The position numbers were made by a program, and so were the translations under genes. Below are positions 45,049-55,677 of a DNA stretch of 64,000 bases, in pieces. The notes under the pieces were generated by a model that saw only the letters and a program-made list of their open reading frames with translations, was not told the DNA's origin and did no database searches. Every line of letters begins with the position of its first letter. Position 1 is the first letter of the stretch. The stretch is from Gonocerus acuteangulatus (Eukaryota; Arthropoda; Insecta; Hemiptera; Coreidae), in the NCBI GenBank assembly GCA_946811695.1, contig OX328123.1:45158903-45222902 (forward strand), in the 5' to 3' direction.

Positions 45049-45605
45049 CGTGTCGACAGTTGCACAAGACACACGCAGCCCGACGAGGAGAGAGAGAGAG
45101 ACAAGCAACAAACCCTGACAGGAAGGAAGAGGGATGAGACAGGGGAGGTAGGAATCTTAGCTGCAGCTAGGGGTTACCAACAGCTACCCTTAGAATTTCC
45201 TTAGTTTATCAGGAGACGAGACAAACTTACTTAGATCTTGCTACCTAGAAGTAGCTCTTGTTTATTCACTCCTTATTGAGGAAGAGCTACATCTAAGGGC
45301 TAGATTCTACCTGTTAGTTTCTAGCTTTTATTCACTCCACCCATTATGTGGGAATGTCAGTCTACGATGATGCTACTAAGATATGACTTCAAAGTGGTCT
45401 GTATGCTACTTAATCTTGTTGCCCCTAACCATTTCAACCGATAGTCCCACATAATATCCAACGTAGAGTAGCTACAGTTAAGTTTTGTTAAAAATGTTGC
45501 TTGGCACTGTTTTGCCCCAACTCCTTCAAATCGACTAATCAGTTTGGAGTGCCCTAATAAAAGAATCTAGGTTTTTTTTTCCAATTTATTTAAAAACACA
45601 CAAAC

Positions 45606-45606
<1 letters not shown>

Positions 45607-45665
<59 letters not shown>
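45607..45665. repeat. (TA)n microsatellite
   Basis: About 59 bp of TA repeats. A GATAGCGGCCATAACA block to the right recalls the subterminal motif of the 19.0-kb element. Confidence 0.95.
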
Positions 45666-45668
<3 letters not shown>

Positions 45669-46857
45669 AACACGATAGCGGCCATAACATTTGTTTTTTT
45701 TTTCGACATGAAACTTGATATATATTTTCCCATAATAAAGGATTGAAATAGTTCGTTAAACATCAAAATCGGTCCATCTGGCGGACGTTACTCCGTATCC
45801 AAATAACTAATTTACGCATACCGGCCGTAATTTGTGTTATATTGTAACGGGACTCGGTATACGTCATAAGTATCTAAAGAGAAGTATAAAAAAAAAGAGG
45901 TATCTGATTCTTGACCATACGACACACTAGAGAGATAGTGTGGTCAAAAAAAGAGAAGTATATGCTGTAAAAATTAAATTAATCGGTCCATTATTATTAA
46001 TTAATTTGGCCGTAGGAGCCCTCCAATGAAGAGGATGTGTTATAAAAAAAAAAAAAAAAAATAAAAAAAAATAAATAAAATAGATCCATTAAAAGCTGGG
46101 GTTTACTACGGAAATAAATTAAACAATCAATTATTAATTGAGTAAGCTGTTCATTACAAATATAAAAGAATTAAACTATTCATGTTTGTTTTAAATGTAT
46201 ACAGTTTTTTAAGCAAATTATTCAGGAATGCAGCGTACACTACCACCTTTCTGAATATTATGCTTAGTAATGCAGCTCCTGAGAGAGGGATTTTAGTTTA
46301 TTACTTGCTTAATAATACCTGCTCAGTTGGGAAGATTTGATATTTTAGAAAAATCAACCTTTTTAGAAAGTTTTTTTCGCAATTTTAGCGACCACTTTTG
46401 TCGTCGCACGATGTAAGTTTTTAATTAATATGACTAACAGGCTATAATCTGGCTACAGTGCATTGCACAAAGGAAGGAAGAAATGAAATTTTCTTAGAGG
46501 TTGGTTTCGAGTGACCGAAATAAGTCGGTACGTCTAATCTCGCCCTTTAAAGGTGTATAAGAAAGCCCCTGGCAAAGGCGGATAAGGTCAAGTCACAAGG
46601 AATACACGCTCACAAAAATTGATGGTTGGCAGAATTGGCTATTCCTGCCTGAAGTGTCTCAAGTACTTCAAACATCAATTAACCTTAACTACAGCAGTAA
46701 ATTATTTTTATTATTGTTCTACATTTAAATGACAAGTAGAAGGTATTTTCGAAAATTGTCTATACGGATGGAATATGTCTGAAATGAAAGATACTAATGC
46801 CTATACAAGTTTGGTTACTTTCACATACTAATTTCAGAGGTATTAACTAACCCCTCT

Positions 46858-46925
46858 GGAATTTGAACTCAGAATCTCTTGTTTTATCCTCGGGTATTTT
46901 GTCAATTACACTGCATACTTCATTT
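46858..46925 (-). repeat. tRNA-like relic
   Basis: On the minus strand, GCAGTGTAATTGACAAAATA (A-box-like) is followed by GAGTTCAAATTCCAGAGG (B-box-like). The acceptor stem does not close, so this is probably the head of a decayed SINE. Confidence 0.35.
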
Positions 46926-47375
46926 CACATGGCAATTTAATTCAACATTTATAATCCAAAATATAACAATCAATTTTGACCTAACTGAAATTCACATTTT
47001 TTAAGTTTATTTTCATCGGATTGTTTTTATTTATTTATTTTTTTACGGCGCATCGACATATAGGCAATAAGCGCCAGTATTGTTATTTATTTTTATTGTT
47101 TCTTTTTTAAAGGAAAATCAACCATGTGGGTCAAAGTTGATGAATACAATAAATCAATTAATCCAGGAAGAAAATCGTATTTATTGAGAGAATAAAAAAG
47201 TAAAAGTTAAATAACATACATTTAATAATAGTAATAAAACAAACTATATATGTACACTTATATGCATGAATGCATAAAAAAAAATACAATAAAAATGTGA
47301 AACAGGTGCGCTTACAAACACACAAATGCAGGTATACTGCAGTTAGGGAAGATATGTCATATTTCGACGTATATG

Positions 47376-47379
<4 letters not shown>

Positions 47380-47435
<56 letters not shown>
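47380..47435. repeat. (TA)n microsatellite
   Basis: About 55 bp of TA repeats with a few CA interruptions on both sides. Confidence 0.95.
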
Positions 47436-47439
<4 letters not shown>

Positions 47440-47996
47440 AACATACATATTTATCACATATTCATGCATACACATGTATTCATTCCGTTAACTATATATT
47501 ATATTTTATGAAAGAGACCTGTGTCTCTCAGGAATCTCAACGGCCACTGGATCGATTTATGGTCAAACCAGAGAGCGTTTTTATTTATTCCTTACCTTAT
47601 CTTTATTTACTATCATTTTATTTAATATTTTTTATTTTTTTTTTAACTTTGACTTAATCCTCGGAATAATAAAGTAATCTGTATAAAGAATTCGTTGCCG
47701 AAGTTACGAAACTAAGTAAATTAAATAAATAATTTGGTCAAATGAAGACAAGTTGCTTTGCGGTTGTGTGCATCTATTCAGTGTAATTGGCAACGGAACT
47801 GCCGTTCTGTGTATTTTACTGTGGCTTATTAAGTTTAATTGATTCCATTCCAGTCCGTATAAGTAACAAGAATTCAATATTGTGCAGACATACAAGCACT
47901 GATTGGAACAGATTCAATCGTTTTACTTTCAAAAACCTGTTACATAAATTTTATGTTTCAATTTAGGTTTTATATTTTAGATTCTCTTTCAGATCT

Positions 47997-48005
47997 TGAC
48001 TATGT
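47997..48005. repeat. 9-bp target duplication of the RTE element, left
   Basis: TGACTATGT, repeated at 49479-49487. Confidence 0.75.
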
Positions 48006-49478
48006 GAATTAATGAATGAATGAAATAGCCTTTTATTTCATCTACAAATATTTACAATTATTTACAGTTATTGGAGTAATTTTACAAATCAAACGATTAA
48101 TAATAAAATAATATAAAACAAAACCATTGGATGATAAAAAAAACAAACAACAAATGTTGATGAAGGCCTTCCTTCTCAGGAGTAGAAGTCAACACTTCCC
48201 TGGTGACCAGCCTATTGGGAAGCGGAAGTCGCTAAGATCTCTAGTCCTTTTATATTTCCAGGCCTGGCGATCCATCGCCAATCTCCACCACAGCGGTCCG
48301 GTCTTTTCTTTGAAAACATCTCTCCATCTTTTAGCTTGTCTGCCCCTGTTTCTCTTGAGTTCATACGGCGTCCACCTTGTTACTTCCTGGGACCATCTCT
48401 TGTCTTGCCTTCTCATCAGATGCCCAGCCCAATTCCACTTCCTCGAAGTCACGTATGAAGAGATATCTGTCAGTCCAGTTCTCTTTCTTATTGTCGTATT
48501 TCTGATTCTATCCTTCCTCTTTACATTTACCATGCTTCTTTCAATAGACCGCTGCCAGGTAAGTAGTCTATTGGTGTTAGCTTTGGTTAATGACCAGGTC
48601 TGGCTTCCGTAGGTTACTACTGGTAGGATGCAGGTTTCGAACACCCTCTTCTTCATCTCCACTGAAAAATCTCCCTTCATTATCAGTTTCAGAGACCAGT
48701 ACTTCTTCCAGCCTAGAGACAGCCGTCTTTCAACTTCTTTTTTCGACTTATTCTTGAAAGAGATAAGTTGGCCCAGATAAGTATACTCATCCACGTACTC
48801 GAGTTCTACATCGCTGTTTGCCAAATGGATTTCGTTCCTTTCTGCATTGGTCATGGCCTTGGTTTTTGAGTAGTTCGGGACTAGTCCTACTGCTTCACAA
48901 GCTTCCACCAAGTCATTCAGAATTATGGTGAGATCTTCACTTTTGTTCGAAATTATCACGATGTCATCTGCGAAACGTAGAGAACTCAGATACCTCTCAT
49001 TGACTTTTATTCCTCTATTTTCCCAGTTGAGACTAGAGAAAACCATCTCCAACACAAGTATAAAAAGAAGTGGCGATAGTGTGTCCCCCTGTCTCACACC
49101 TCTCTCCGGGGGGCCAATAAATGCCTTCATGTCTGTATAAAGTTCCTTAATAAGTCGGATGTACTTCTGTTCTACCCCTATTACTCTTAAGGCTTTGATT
49201 ATGGCACTGTGAGAGACACTATCAAACGCCTTTCTAAAATCCACAAAACAGAGGTAGATTGGGAAATTATACTCTTTTGCTTTTTCTATTAATTGGTTGA
49301 TGGTTTGAATATGGTCGGAGACTGAGAAACCTTTTCGGAAACCGGCTTGTTCTACTTGACTGCATTCCATTATCCTGTTGGTGAGACGTTCTTTCAACAC
49401 GCTGGAAAATAGCTTGTTTTCCATACTCGATTTGTTACCTTTTTTGAATAGTAAAATAATTTTTGCAGTTTTCCATTG
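48006..49478 (-). mobile_element. 5'-truncated RTE-clade LINE
   Basis: A 1.47-kb element flanked by TGACTATGT duplications. Its 5' end falls inside the RT (WKTAKIILLFKKGNKSSMEN) and its 3' end is a short tandem tail (ATTCATTCATT on the minus strand), a usual RTE feature. About 15 residues of the usual YRPISLLS region are deleted at the NKSSMENK|LFSSVL junction. Confidence 0.85.
48189..49424 (-). pseudogene. RTE-type reverse transcriptase, open 411-codon C-terminal part
   Basis: The open frame reads QAGFRKGFSVSDHIQTINQL, then LCFVDFRKAFDSVSHSAI (first catalytic Asp), RGVRQGDTLSPLLFILVLE and LRFADDIVIISNKSEDL (active-site ADD). It continues with SKTKAM, EYTYLGQLISF, VFETCILPVVTYGSQTWSLT and a C-terminal part with WAGHLMRRQDKRW and GRQAKRWRDVF. 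This matches the RTE/BovB layout. No stop interrupts it, but there is no endonuclease or translation start, so it is a truncated copy and not an active gene. Confidence 0.88.
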
Positions 49479-50133
49479 TGACTATGTATGAGCGATTAAC
49501 TCAATACATTTGAAAAATTAGAAAGTAAATTTACCCTTTGTATACAATGTTTAGAAAGCAATTGAAATTGTTAGAGAAATTTAATAAATAATTTAAAGGA
49601 TGAGAGAATGGTTAAGTTTAAAGAACCTTTATTGGTTGAATATTAAGCAGTGAAGATCGATAGTCGGAAAAGTGGGTCAAATGCTCCCATCAGGGGATCA
49701 GGGAGCAAAGCCTGTTTTATTGACTCGCTTTTAGACTTATGCTGCTTAGGACTAGAGTCTAAAACAATATTTCCAAGTATGCAATATGTATTTTTTAGTA
49801 ATGGTCAGTTGCTGTGAATCAATTGTGTTTACAAATATAATTTGGAATTTATTCCAAAAGAAGTCGCGGACATGAAAATGGATACACATATTTCATATTT
49901 AAACAAACTAAGCTATGTAATTCTTGTTTGGCATGAACAATTTTAAAAACAAAATTACATTTTATTATACGTCCAACGCGAAGGATATGCGTTTCTATAA
50001 TTCGTATCCCTAGTTTCATTCGAAAATGTAAGAAAAGTGAGGTTTATATAGCATTTCCGCTATATATATGTTTCTCATTTCACAGATCTCGTTTTACTAG
50101 GAGATTAATTTTACTGCTAAAAAATTATATAAA

Positions 50134-50420
50134 CAACTAGCTGTTACCCGGAGCGCCATGTTACACCTACTTTCTGCATCTAGAGAAGCAAAAATATATT
50201 AAAAACCAAATAAGTAATATTAAAATCTAATGACGCAAATCTGAAACTGGTTCACAGATTTGAACGCGTGACCTCCGAACTGTGAGCCTAGACTATTTTG
50301 ACCTAGCGTAAGACACTCCCCGGATCAATACCTACCTATGAGCAAAGCTTGATCAAAATTGGTCAAACTGTGTGGATTTGTATAAGGAACAGACAAACAG
50401 ACAGACACATGATTTTTATA
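50134..50420 (+). repeat. Repeat family C with internal tRNA-like segment, copy 1
   Basis: AACTAGCTGTTACCCGGAGC at the start, CACCTACTTTCTGCATCTAG, a reversed tRNA-like part, then GTATAAGGAACAGACAAACA and GATTTTTATATA correspond to copy 2 at 53681-53957. Its last bases were separated by the pogo-like insertion and continue at 52966 (CATATAG). Confidence 0.75.
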
Positions 50421-51005
50421 TACAGTAAACGTCCTATTATCTGGCACGGCAGAGGTGTCAACGCAAAACATGAAAAATGCGCCTCTTTAGTTCTTATGCA
50501 TCAATTCCGCGAGATCCCCACCCCAACAACCCGTTGCACAGTGGTGCTAAACGCCCGATTTCGAAAAAAACACCTCTAGGTACTTGAATCTTTCTGATTT
50601 AAGCGTCATTTTTGAAGTATTTTTTTGTACTGAGTCGAATAAGACCACTACCAAATTGATAGAATAATTATTTTGAAAAATAAACAGATTTTATATTAAG
50701 AAAAACCTGAAAAACAGCAACTATTCAATATAAAAAAGTCATATTCTACTCAATTGGTAGAGATATGTATAATTCAAAATGTGCTTTAGCGCGGTTCCTC
50801 CCTCCCTCCATAGGGAGGAACCCCGCTTATAAGGTTGACCTCATGACGCAATCCGGAACAAACATACAGACACTAGAAAATTTTGCGTTTCAGAACCCCT
50901 AGAGACCGAAAATAACGGTGGTTCAAATTTGTATATATACATATATATAAATTATTTTTGATGTTAGGAGGCAAAAATAATTTATATATTTTAGGTCATC
51001 TACAA

Positions 51006-51008
<3 letters not shown>

Positions 51009-51048
<40 letters not shown>
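51009..51048. repeat. (TA)n tract, left border of inverted segment
   Basis: About 40 bp of TA repeats. Confidence 0.95.
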
Positions 51049-51049
<1 letters not shown>

Positions 51050-51220
51050 CATATGAAGTAAGCGCGATTTTTTCCCCGCGACTTTCGCTTCAAAGGCCAT
51101 GTTCCTGTGGACGGATTCTGCTGATTAACGAACTTGACCTTTCAAATTAGACGAAAGATTTATGTACAAAATTTCATCAAAATCGGACAATTTTTGAGGC
51201 GTCCAGAGTGGGAACAGACA

Positions 51221-51246
51221 AATATATATATATATATATATATATT
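51221..51246. repeat. (TA)n tract, right border of inverted segment
   Basis: About 25 bp of TA repeats after GGAACAGACAAATA. Confidence 0.95.
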
Positions 51247-53680
51247 ACTAAATGCTCTACAAAAACGATTCTGAAGCAATTTTCGATTAGGCGATGTCAA
51301 TCGGAGAAATAAGTGCTTAAAACTTCAAATGTGTTTTTTTTTGTTCTTTTGAACGGGTATTTTTTTTGTTCAAATCACTTTTTAATTGATTTTTTTTGTT
51401 TTAAATTGAATTTATCTGTAAAATTAGTATTACAGTAAAAGAAAATAAGAAACAGTAAGTAGGGTGTTTCTATAGCGAACCTTCACAAGGCCAGGTTGTC
51501 AGGTATAAGGTATGGACCCTTGCAACGGTGACTTTTTTGGGATCATAAATTTTTTCATGAAAGGTCTAACCAAAATTATAACTGTTTCTATGTCAACCTT
51601 TCCAAAATTAGGGATAAGAACGGAACCGCGCTAAGATGATGCAGTACCTGCGAGTCGGACTTTTTTGAGTGCCGAGTCGAATAAATTAATAACAAATGTA
51701 ATTTTGTTAATTATTCTCGACGTATTACTCATGCTTGAAATATGAGCATATAACGACTAAATTTAGGAGAAAATGGTGGAATGTTGTGGCCACATGGTCT
51801 GTTGTAGCTAAAATGTTAGAAAAATGCAAAAATTTTTGGTTATAGAAGATGTGACAAACTAAGTCAAATGGTGCTAAGTTAAATGTAACTAAAATTTAAA
51901 GGTTAGCAGTTTCAAGATTACAAGTGATGACAAGCCCTTGTTGAAACAGGGTTAATAATATGTGGACATATGAATGAAGTTTTATGAGGATGGCCCTGAG
52001 GCCGAAACGTCATTTAATAAAATTTAATTAGCTGATAAATAAAGATGGCCGAGGTAAAGGATCAAATGTAAATTATAGTGGAAATAAATTTAGCAGTTTC
52101 ACACGAGATATTTGATGGATCTCACTGTTTATGTTGAGTTACTTGCTAACACAACATTTTTAACAACTCTCTGCAGAAAAAAATAATGGTAGAGTCGTTT
52201 CTCGTAAAATAATCACATCGCTAATTGACACCTTTATTTTATTAGACTGTGCACACATACGGCCGAATATGGCGATGAAATTTATAGGAAAGAAACTTCA
52301 AAACAAGTACTTTTAGGTAAAACTATGCGGAGAGCATAGCTAAGTACCGCTTTTTTTTTCTACACCAAATAAACTAAGGATAATTGAGTTCCGTTACAGA
52401 TATCTTCACAACCTAAATGCACCAAGTTCATGTTACATTTTGGCAGAAAAGAAAATTCGTTTAAAAGCTACATATACTCATGAGACTTCCTGGGTAATAT
52501 CAATTTTTCAGGAATAAAATAAGTGGTATAGAATATTGTTTTACTATTCACTAAAAACTGTGAGATTTTAACTCAGCGAGAAAACTGTCAACAAAAAGTT
52601 TTTTTTGTGATCATACCTATTGATAAAACGGAAAAGCAATATTAAAACAGTATTCCACAAGTAATTAGGTAAAAAAAATGTTAGTTCAAATGCGATTGAA
52701 CACCTTCGGTTTTGGAGTTTTTTTTCCCTGTCGGCACCACTGTGCGTTGGTGCCCGACGGGGTCGCAGAAAAATTCCCGGAAACCCTCTCTCTAACCATA
52801 TACGTACTTCTTGCCAGTTCAGTTTATAGTTTTCACCTGAGGCAGTACAATTCTAACAGAGTGCAATTTTATTTTAATTATTTTACATTTAAAATATTTA
52901 CCGGAATATTTGATAATCCGGTATGCTTAAAGTCCCGAAAGTGCCGGATTAAAGAAAGTTTACTGCATATAGATAACCAATGAAACTCGCAAAAATACTA
53001 TGTTTAGTCATAGTTGTATAGCTCTGGCGTGAACTGAATTCCAGTACTCATGATGATGTATTTTTACCTCAATTTAGTAAAATAATAGAATCAAAAGTCT
53101 TATTTAATCGCGACAATTGTTTCTCAGATTGTCAATAATTGACACGATTGATTAAGGGAACCCCAATAGTGCCAATTATGGGCCAATTGTAGCAAAGCCT
53201 GCCACTTACCATTAAATTCACAGTAAAGCTGACTTGGATGAAGAAAATAAAAATTAAAGTCTTCTAAAAGAGAAGCCTAGAATTAGTAATTGAGGAATTG
53301 GGTCCAGCAATTACAGGAATCAGCTGGAGTAGGGAATCCTCTAATTGATCCGACCTTGTGGAAGTCTTGCTTTAATTCTCTTCTCTCAGTAGAAAAACCC
53401 TACCTTCAGCCTGGAAGGATAGGACCTTGATTCAGTCTGCGTAAAGTCACTTACAATTACAGATCTTTCCTCACAATATGGTAATCCCGAAATGAGTGAA
53501 TTTATTTCCTACGTGATCCTTTTTAGCGCATTTCCTCTGGAATAATCCAGGTGGAGAAAATCATTCCTGATTATATTGTGTGATATTAGTCCTTTCGATA
53601 TATGTAAGTTTTCTCATAGAATAATTTATGCAGAACACGATAGTAAAGTCAGAATTAATGTAGGTCCAGCGAAAAAAAGA

Positions 53681-53957
53681 GTTATTGCTGTTACACCTAC
53701 ATTCTGCATCTAGAAAAGCCAAAATAAATTAGAAACCAAATAAGTAATATTAAAATCTAATAACACAAATCTGTAAATGTTCGGGTTCACGGTTTCGAAC
53801 CGGGACCTCCGAACTGTGAGTCCTAGACGATTTTAACCTAGCCTATGACACCCCCGTATCAAGACCTATCACTGTGTCAAGTTTGGTCAAAATCGATCGA
53901 ACGGTTTTTTTGTATAAGGAACAAACAAACAGACACGTGATTTTTATATACATATAG
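53681..53957 (+). repeat. Repeat family C, copy 2 (empty site for the pogo-like insertion)
   Basis: It matches copy 1 at 50134-50420 over its length. A tRNA-like part on the minus strand (GGCTAGGTTAAAATCGTC, then GGTCCCGGTTCGAAACC) is followed on the plus strand by GGTCAAAATCGATCGAACGG and AACAAACAAACAGACACG. It ends TTTTTATATACATATAG without interruption. Confidence 0.75.
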
Positions 53958-54499
53958 TTAAGAAGATTTATCTTATTCGATTATAATCAAATTTAAGTAG
54001 AATCTTTCACTATATTTTCATTCTACTTTTAAAAATGTTTATTACTTAAATCACTAATAAAAAAATATATTGTAGATATAAAATTACATTATTATCAAAA
54101 TATTCCTGGATCATGGAACGTGAAGAATGGCGTAATCTGGTAATTTGTGGATCCCAAGGAATGAGGAGGTTTTGCATACGAGTAATGCCTAGGTTTGATG
54201 CAATTCTTAACATTTTTCTGTCAACTTATCGGAACTGCTTAAAGTTCTTACGTGCGATGAACATATTTAGGCCGTTTGCTGTATCCCAGTAATTAGAGTT
54301 TAAATTTAATAGCAAATACGAATTCTACCTTTTTCGAGATTTTTGTGAAGACAACTGAAATACTCTCACGGGCTTTTTTCGTGACATATTACTTGTTAAA
54401 GATATATCTCTGTCAAAAATGGGGATTTGGGTTATGAGCCATTCTTAGTTTTTTTAAGGAAAATTGAAGAACTGTAATGGTAGAAAAATACAACAGGGG

Positions 54500-54513
54500 G
54501 AAGATGCATGTTT
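54500..54513. repeat. 14-bp target duplication of the full-length LINE, left
   Basis: GAAGATGCATGTTT, repeated at 60326-60339; its end merges with the poly-T that represents the LINE tail. Confidence 0.9.
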
Positions 54514-54808
54514 TTTTTTTTTTTTTGGTGTTTTAAGGCAGTTCAACCACTAGGGTCATGGATGCCTATGTATATGCGCGCAATTGAAAATTAATTGACG
54601 TAAAGATGTAAAAGAGTATATTATTTGAATCATATATTTAGATTAATCATATACTTAATATTTAATCAATCATTTAATTAGTCAATGAATATATTTTTAT
54701 TTTAGGGGGAAAAACAAAAAAAAAACTGTTAAATAGTCAGAATAAAATAAGATAATAAAGGGAAAAAATTCTTAAAAATGTGGTGTAAATGTAAACACGT
54801 GGGATGAC

Positions 54809-54878
54809 ACACACACAAACACTCATACACACACACACATGCACGCGCGCACATACATTCACACACACACGCGCGCGT
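54809..54878. repeat. (CA)n-rich stretch in the LINE 3' UTR
   Basis: Imperfect CA and CG dinucleotides (ACACACACACA, CGCGCGC). A simple repeat in the LINE's untranslated 3' end. Confidence 0.85.
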
Positions 54879-54924
54879 AAGTGTATTTTCTATATCTACT
54901 TCTCCTTATAGATTTAATTGTTAT

Positions 54925-55677
54925 TTATATTTTTGTGATCAGATCTGTAGCCCTGAGGAATCTCAATGTTCTCTGGCACAATTCATGGTCGTCTCCAAGT
55001 ATATCAAAGAGAGTACCATGAATGTCCAGTTGATTTCGAATCTCTTCGTATGCTCTACAGTCCGTGAAAATATGTTTAATTGTTAGATCTTCACCCCATA
55101 CTGTACATTCAGGCCTTTCTTCCCGCCTGAATAAGTAAGAATGGGTGAGATTAGTATGGCCAATTCGCACTCTCGACAGAACCACCTCATCCCGCCTGCT
55201 GCCTTGGGATGAGGTTTTCCATGCCGAGGTAGTGGATTTTATCTCTCTTAATTTGTTGTCTCTTTTTCTATTCCATTCATATTGCCACTTTGAGTGAATA
55301 TAATATTTTAAATGGGCAACAGCATCCGACTGTAGGATGTGCGAGTAAGGAATGCCATCTTTAATTGCTTTTTTTGCTGTTAAATCCGCTTTATCGCTGC
55401 CGCTTATGTTATAGTGGCTCGGAATCCAGCAGAAAGTGACGTGTCGATTTCTTTTGTAATGAAAATCTATTCCCTCAATAAGGTCTGAAATGATCGCATT
55501 GCGGGAATAGAAGTTTTGTATTGAAAGGAGAGAAGACAGAGAGTCTGTGTATATCACTAGGTTATTAGTATTATGATTTAAACTATTTACTGCTTTGTTT
55601 AATGCAAGTAGCTCTGCTGTATAAATGGAACTAAGATTTGGTAGAGATAGCATCTGTATTCTGGCATTATCCACCAT
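54925..55677 (-). pseudogene. LINE ORF2, RNase H and C-terminal part (frame-shifted)
   Basis: The 250-codon segment starts MVDNARIQMLSLPNLSSIYT, then AELLALNKAV (catalytic Glu), NLVIYTDSLSSLLSIQNF (Asp) and VTFCWIPSHYNISGSDKADL (Asp). It ends with a zinc-like tail (ECTVWGEDLTIKHIFTDC) and ILGDDHELCQRTLRFLRATD. It is out of frame with the upstream 990 codons. The usual GSK-containing loop after the first RNase H Asp (EIYTD) is missing at the junction near 55680, indicating a small deletion with frameshift. Confidence 0.88.

Larger units (their letters stand above)
43923..45343. mobile_element. Inserted TIR element, possibly Harbinger-like
   Basis: The ends are inverted: TGGGTGGAGTGAATAAAAGC and GCTTTTATTCACTCCACCCA. 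Subterminal sequence is rich in GCTAGCAATTGCTA and TAGCTGCAGCTA motifs. On the minus strand near 44600-44760, VTVAQVNKLLINMKSSIKKK and nearby residues resemble the Myb/SANT-like DNA-binding protein of Harbinger elements. On the plus strand, ATGGCGGCGTTTACGCATG at 44179 might start a short exon. A hAT MITE lies inside (44816-45048). Bordering trinucleotides are TAA and TTA. The Harbinger assignment is tentative. Confidence 0.5.
43845..45532. mobile_element. MITE with ~110-bp inverted ends, interrupted by a second element
   Basis: The left end GGGGTCGGGCAAAATAATGC through CTGTAGCTACTATATGTTGG is matched by the inverted right end (CCAACGTAGAGTAGCTACAG ... TGGCACTGTTTTGCCCC). Left and right arms also share TATTATGTGGGA across the insertion point, showing that the sequence at 43923-45343 is a later insertion in one arm. 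Without it, the element is about 270 bp and almost wholly palindromic. Confidence 0.7.
45556..47996. other. No gene recognised
   Basis: Apart from two (TA)n tracts, a tRNA-like relic (46858) and a short SINE tail fragment (GGCGCATCGACATATAGGC, 47046), nothing can be supported. Confidence 0.45.
50786..51666 (-). mobile_element. Helentron-like copy H7 with an internal inversion
   Basis: On the minus strand it opens with AAAAAAGTCCGACTCGCAGG and TTAGCGCGGTTCCGTTC (to 51610), includes AAGCACTTATTTCTCCGA (51307-51330) and ends with the hairpin and CTAA at 50786-50830. The part 51049-51220 between two (TA)n tracts reads in the opposite orientation. Confidence 0.7.
50421..52965. mobile_element. Pogo-like DNA element inserted in repeat family C
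   Basis: The ends are inverted: CAGTAAACGTCCTATTATCT-GGCACGG on the left, GTGCCGGATTAAAGAAAGTT-TACTG on the right, as in pogo/Tigger elements. The flanks (TTTTTATATA and CATATAG) join to give exactly the sequence of copy 2 of the host repeat (53941-53957), which acts as an empty site. The usual duplicated TA cannot be seen. The 2.5-kb interior contains Helentron copy H7 but no recognisable transposase. Confidence 0.72.

Noticed and set aside
52678..52983. 101-codon plus-strand ORF
   Set aside because: It runs into the inverted tip of the pogo-like element and shows no transposase motifs.
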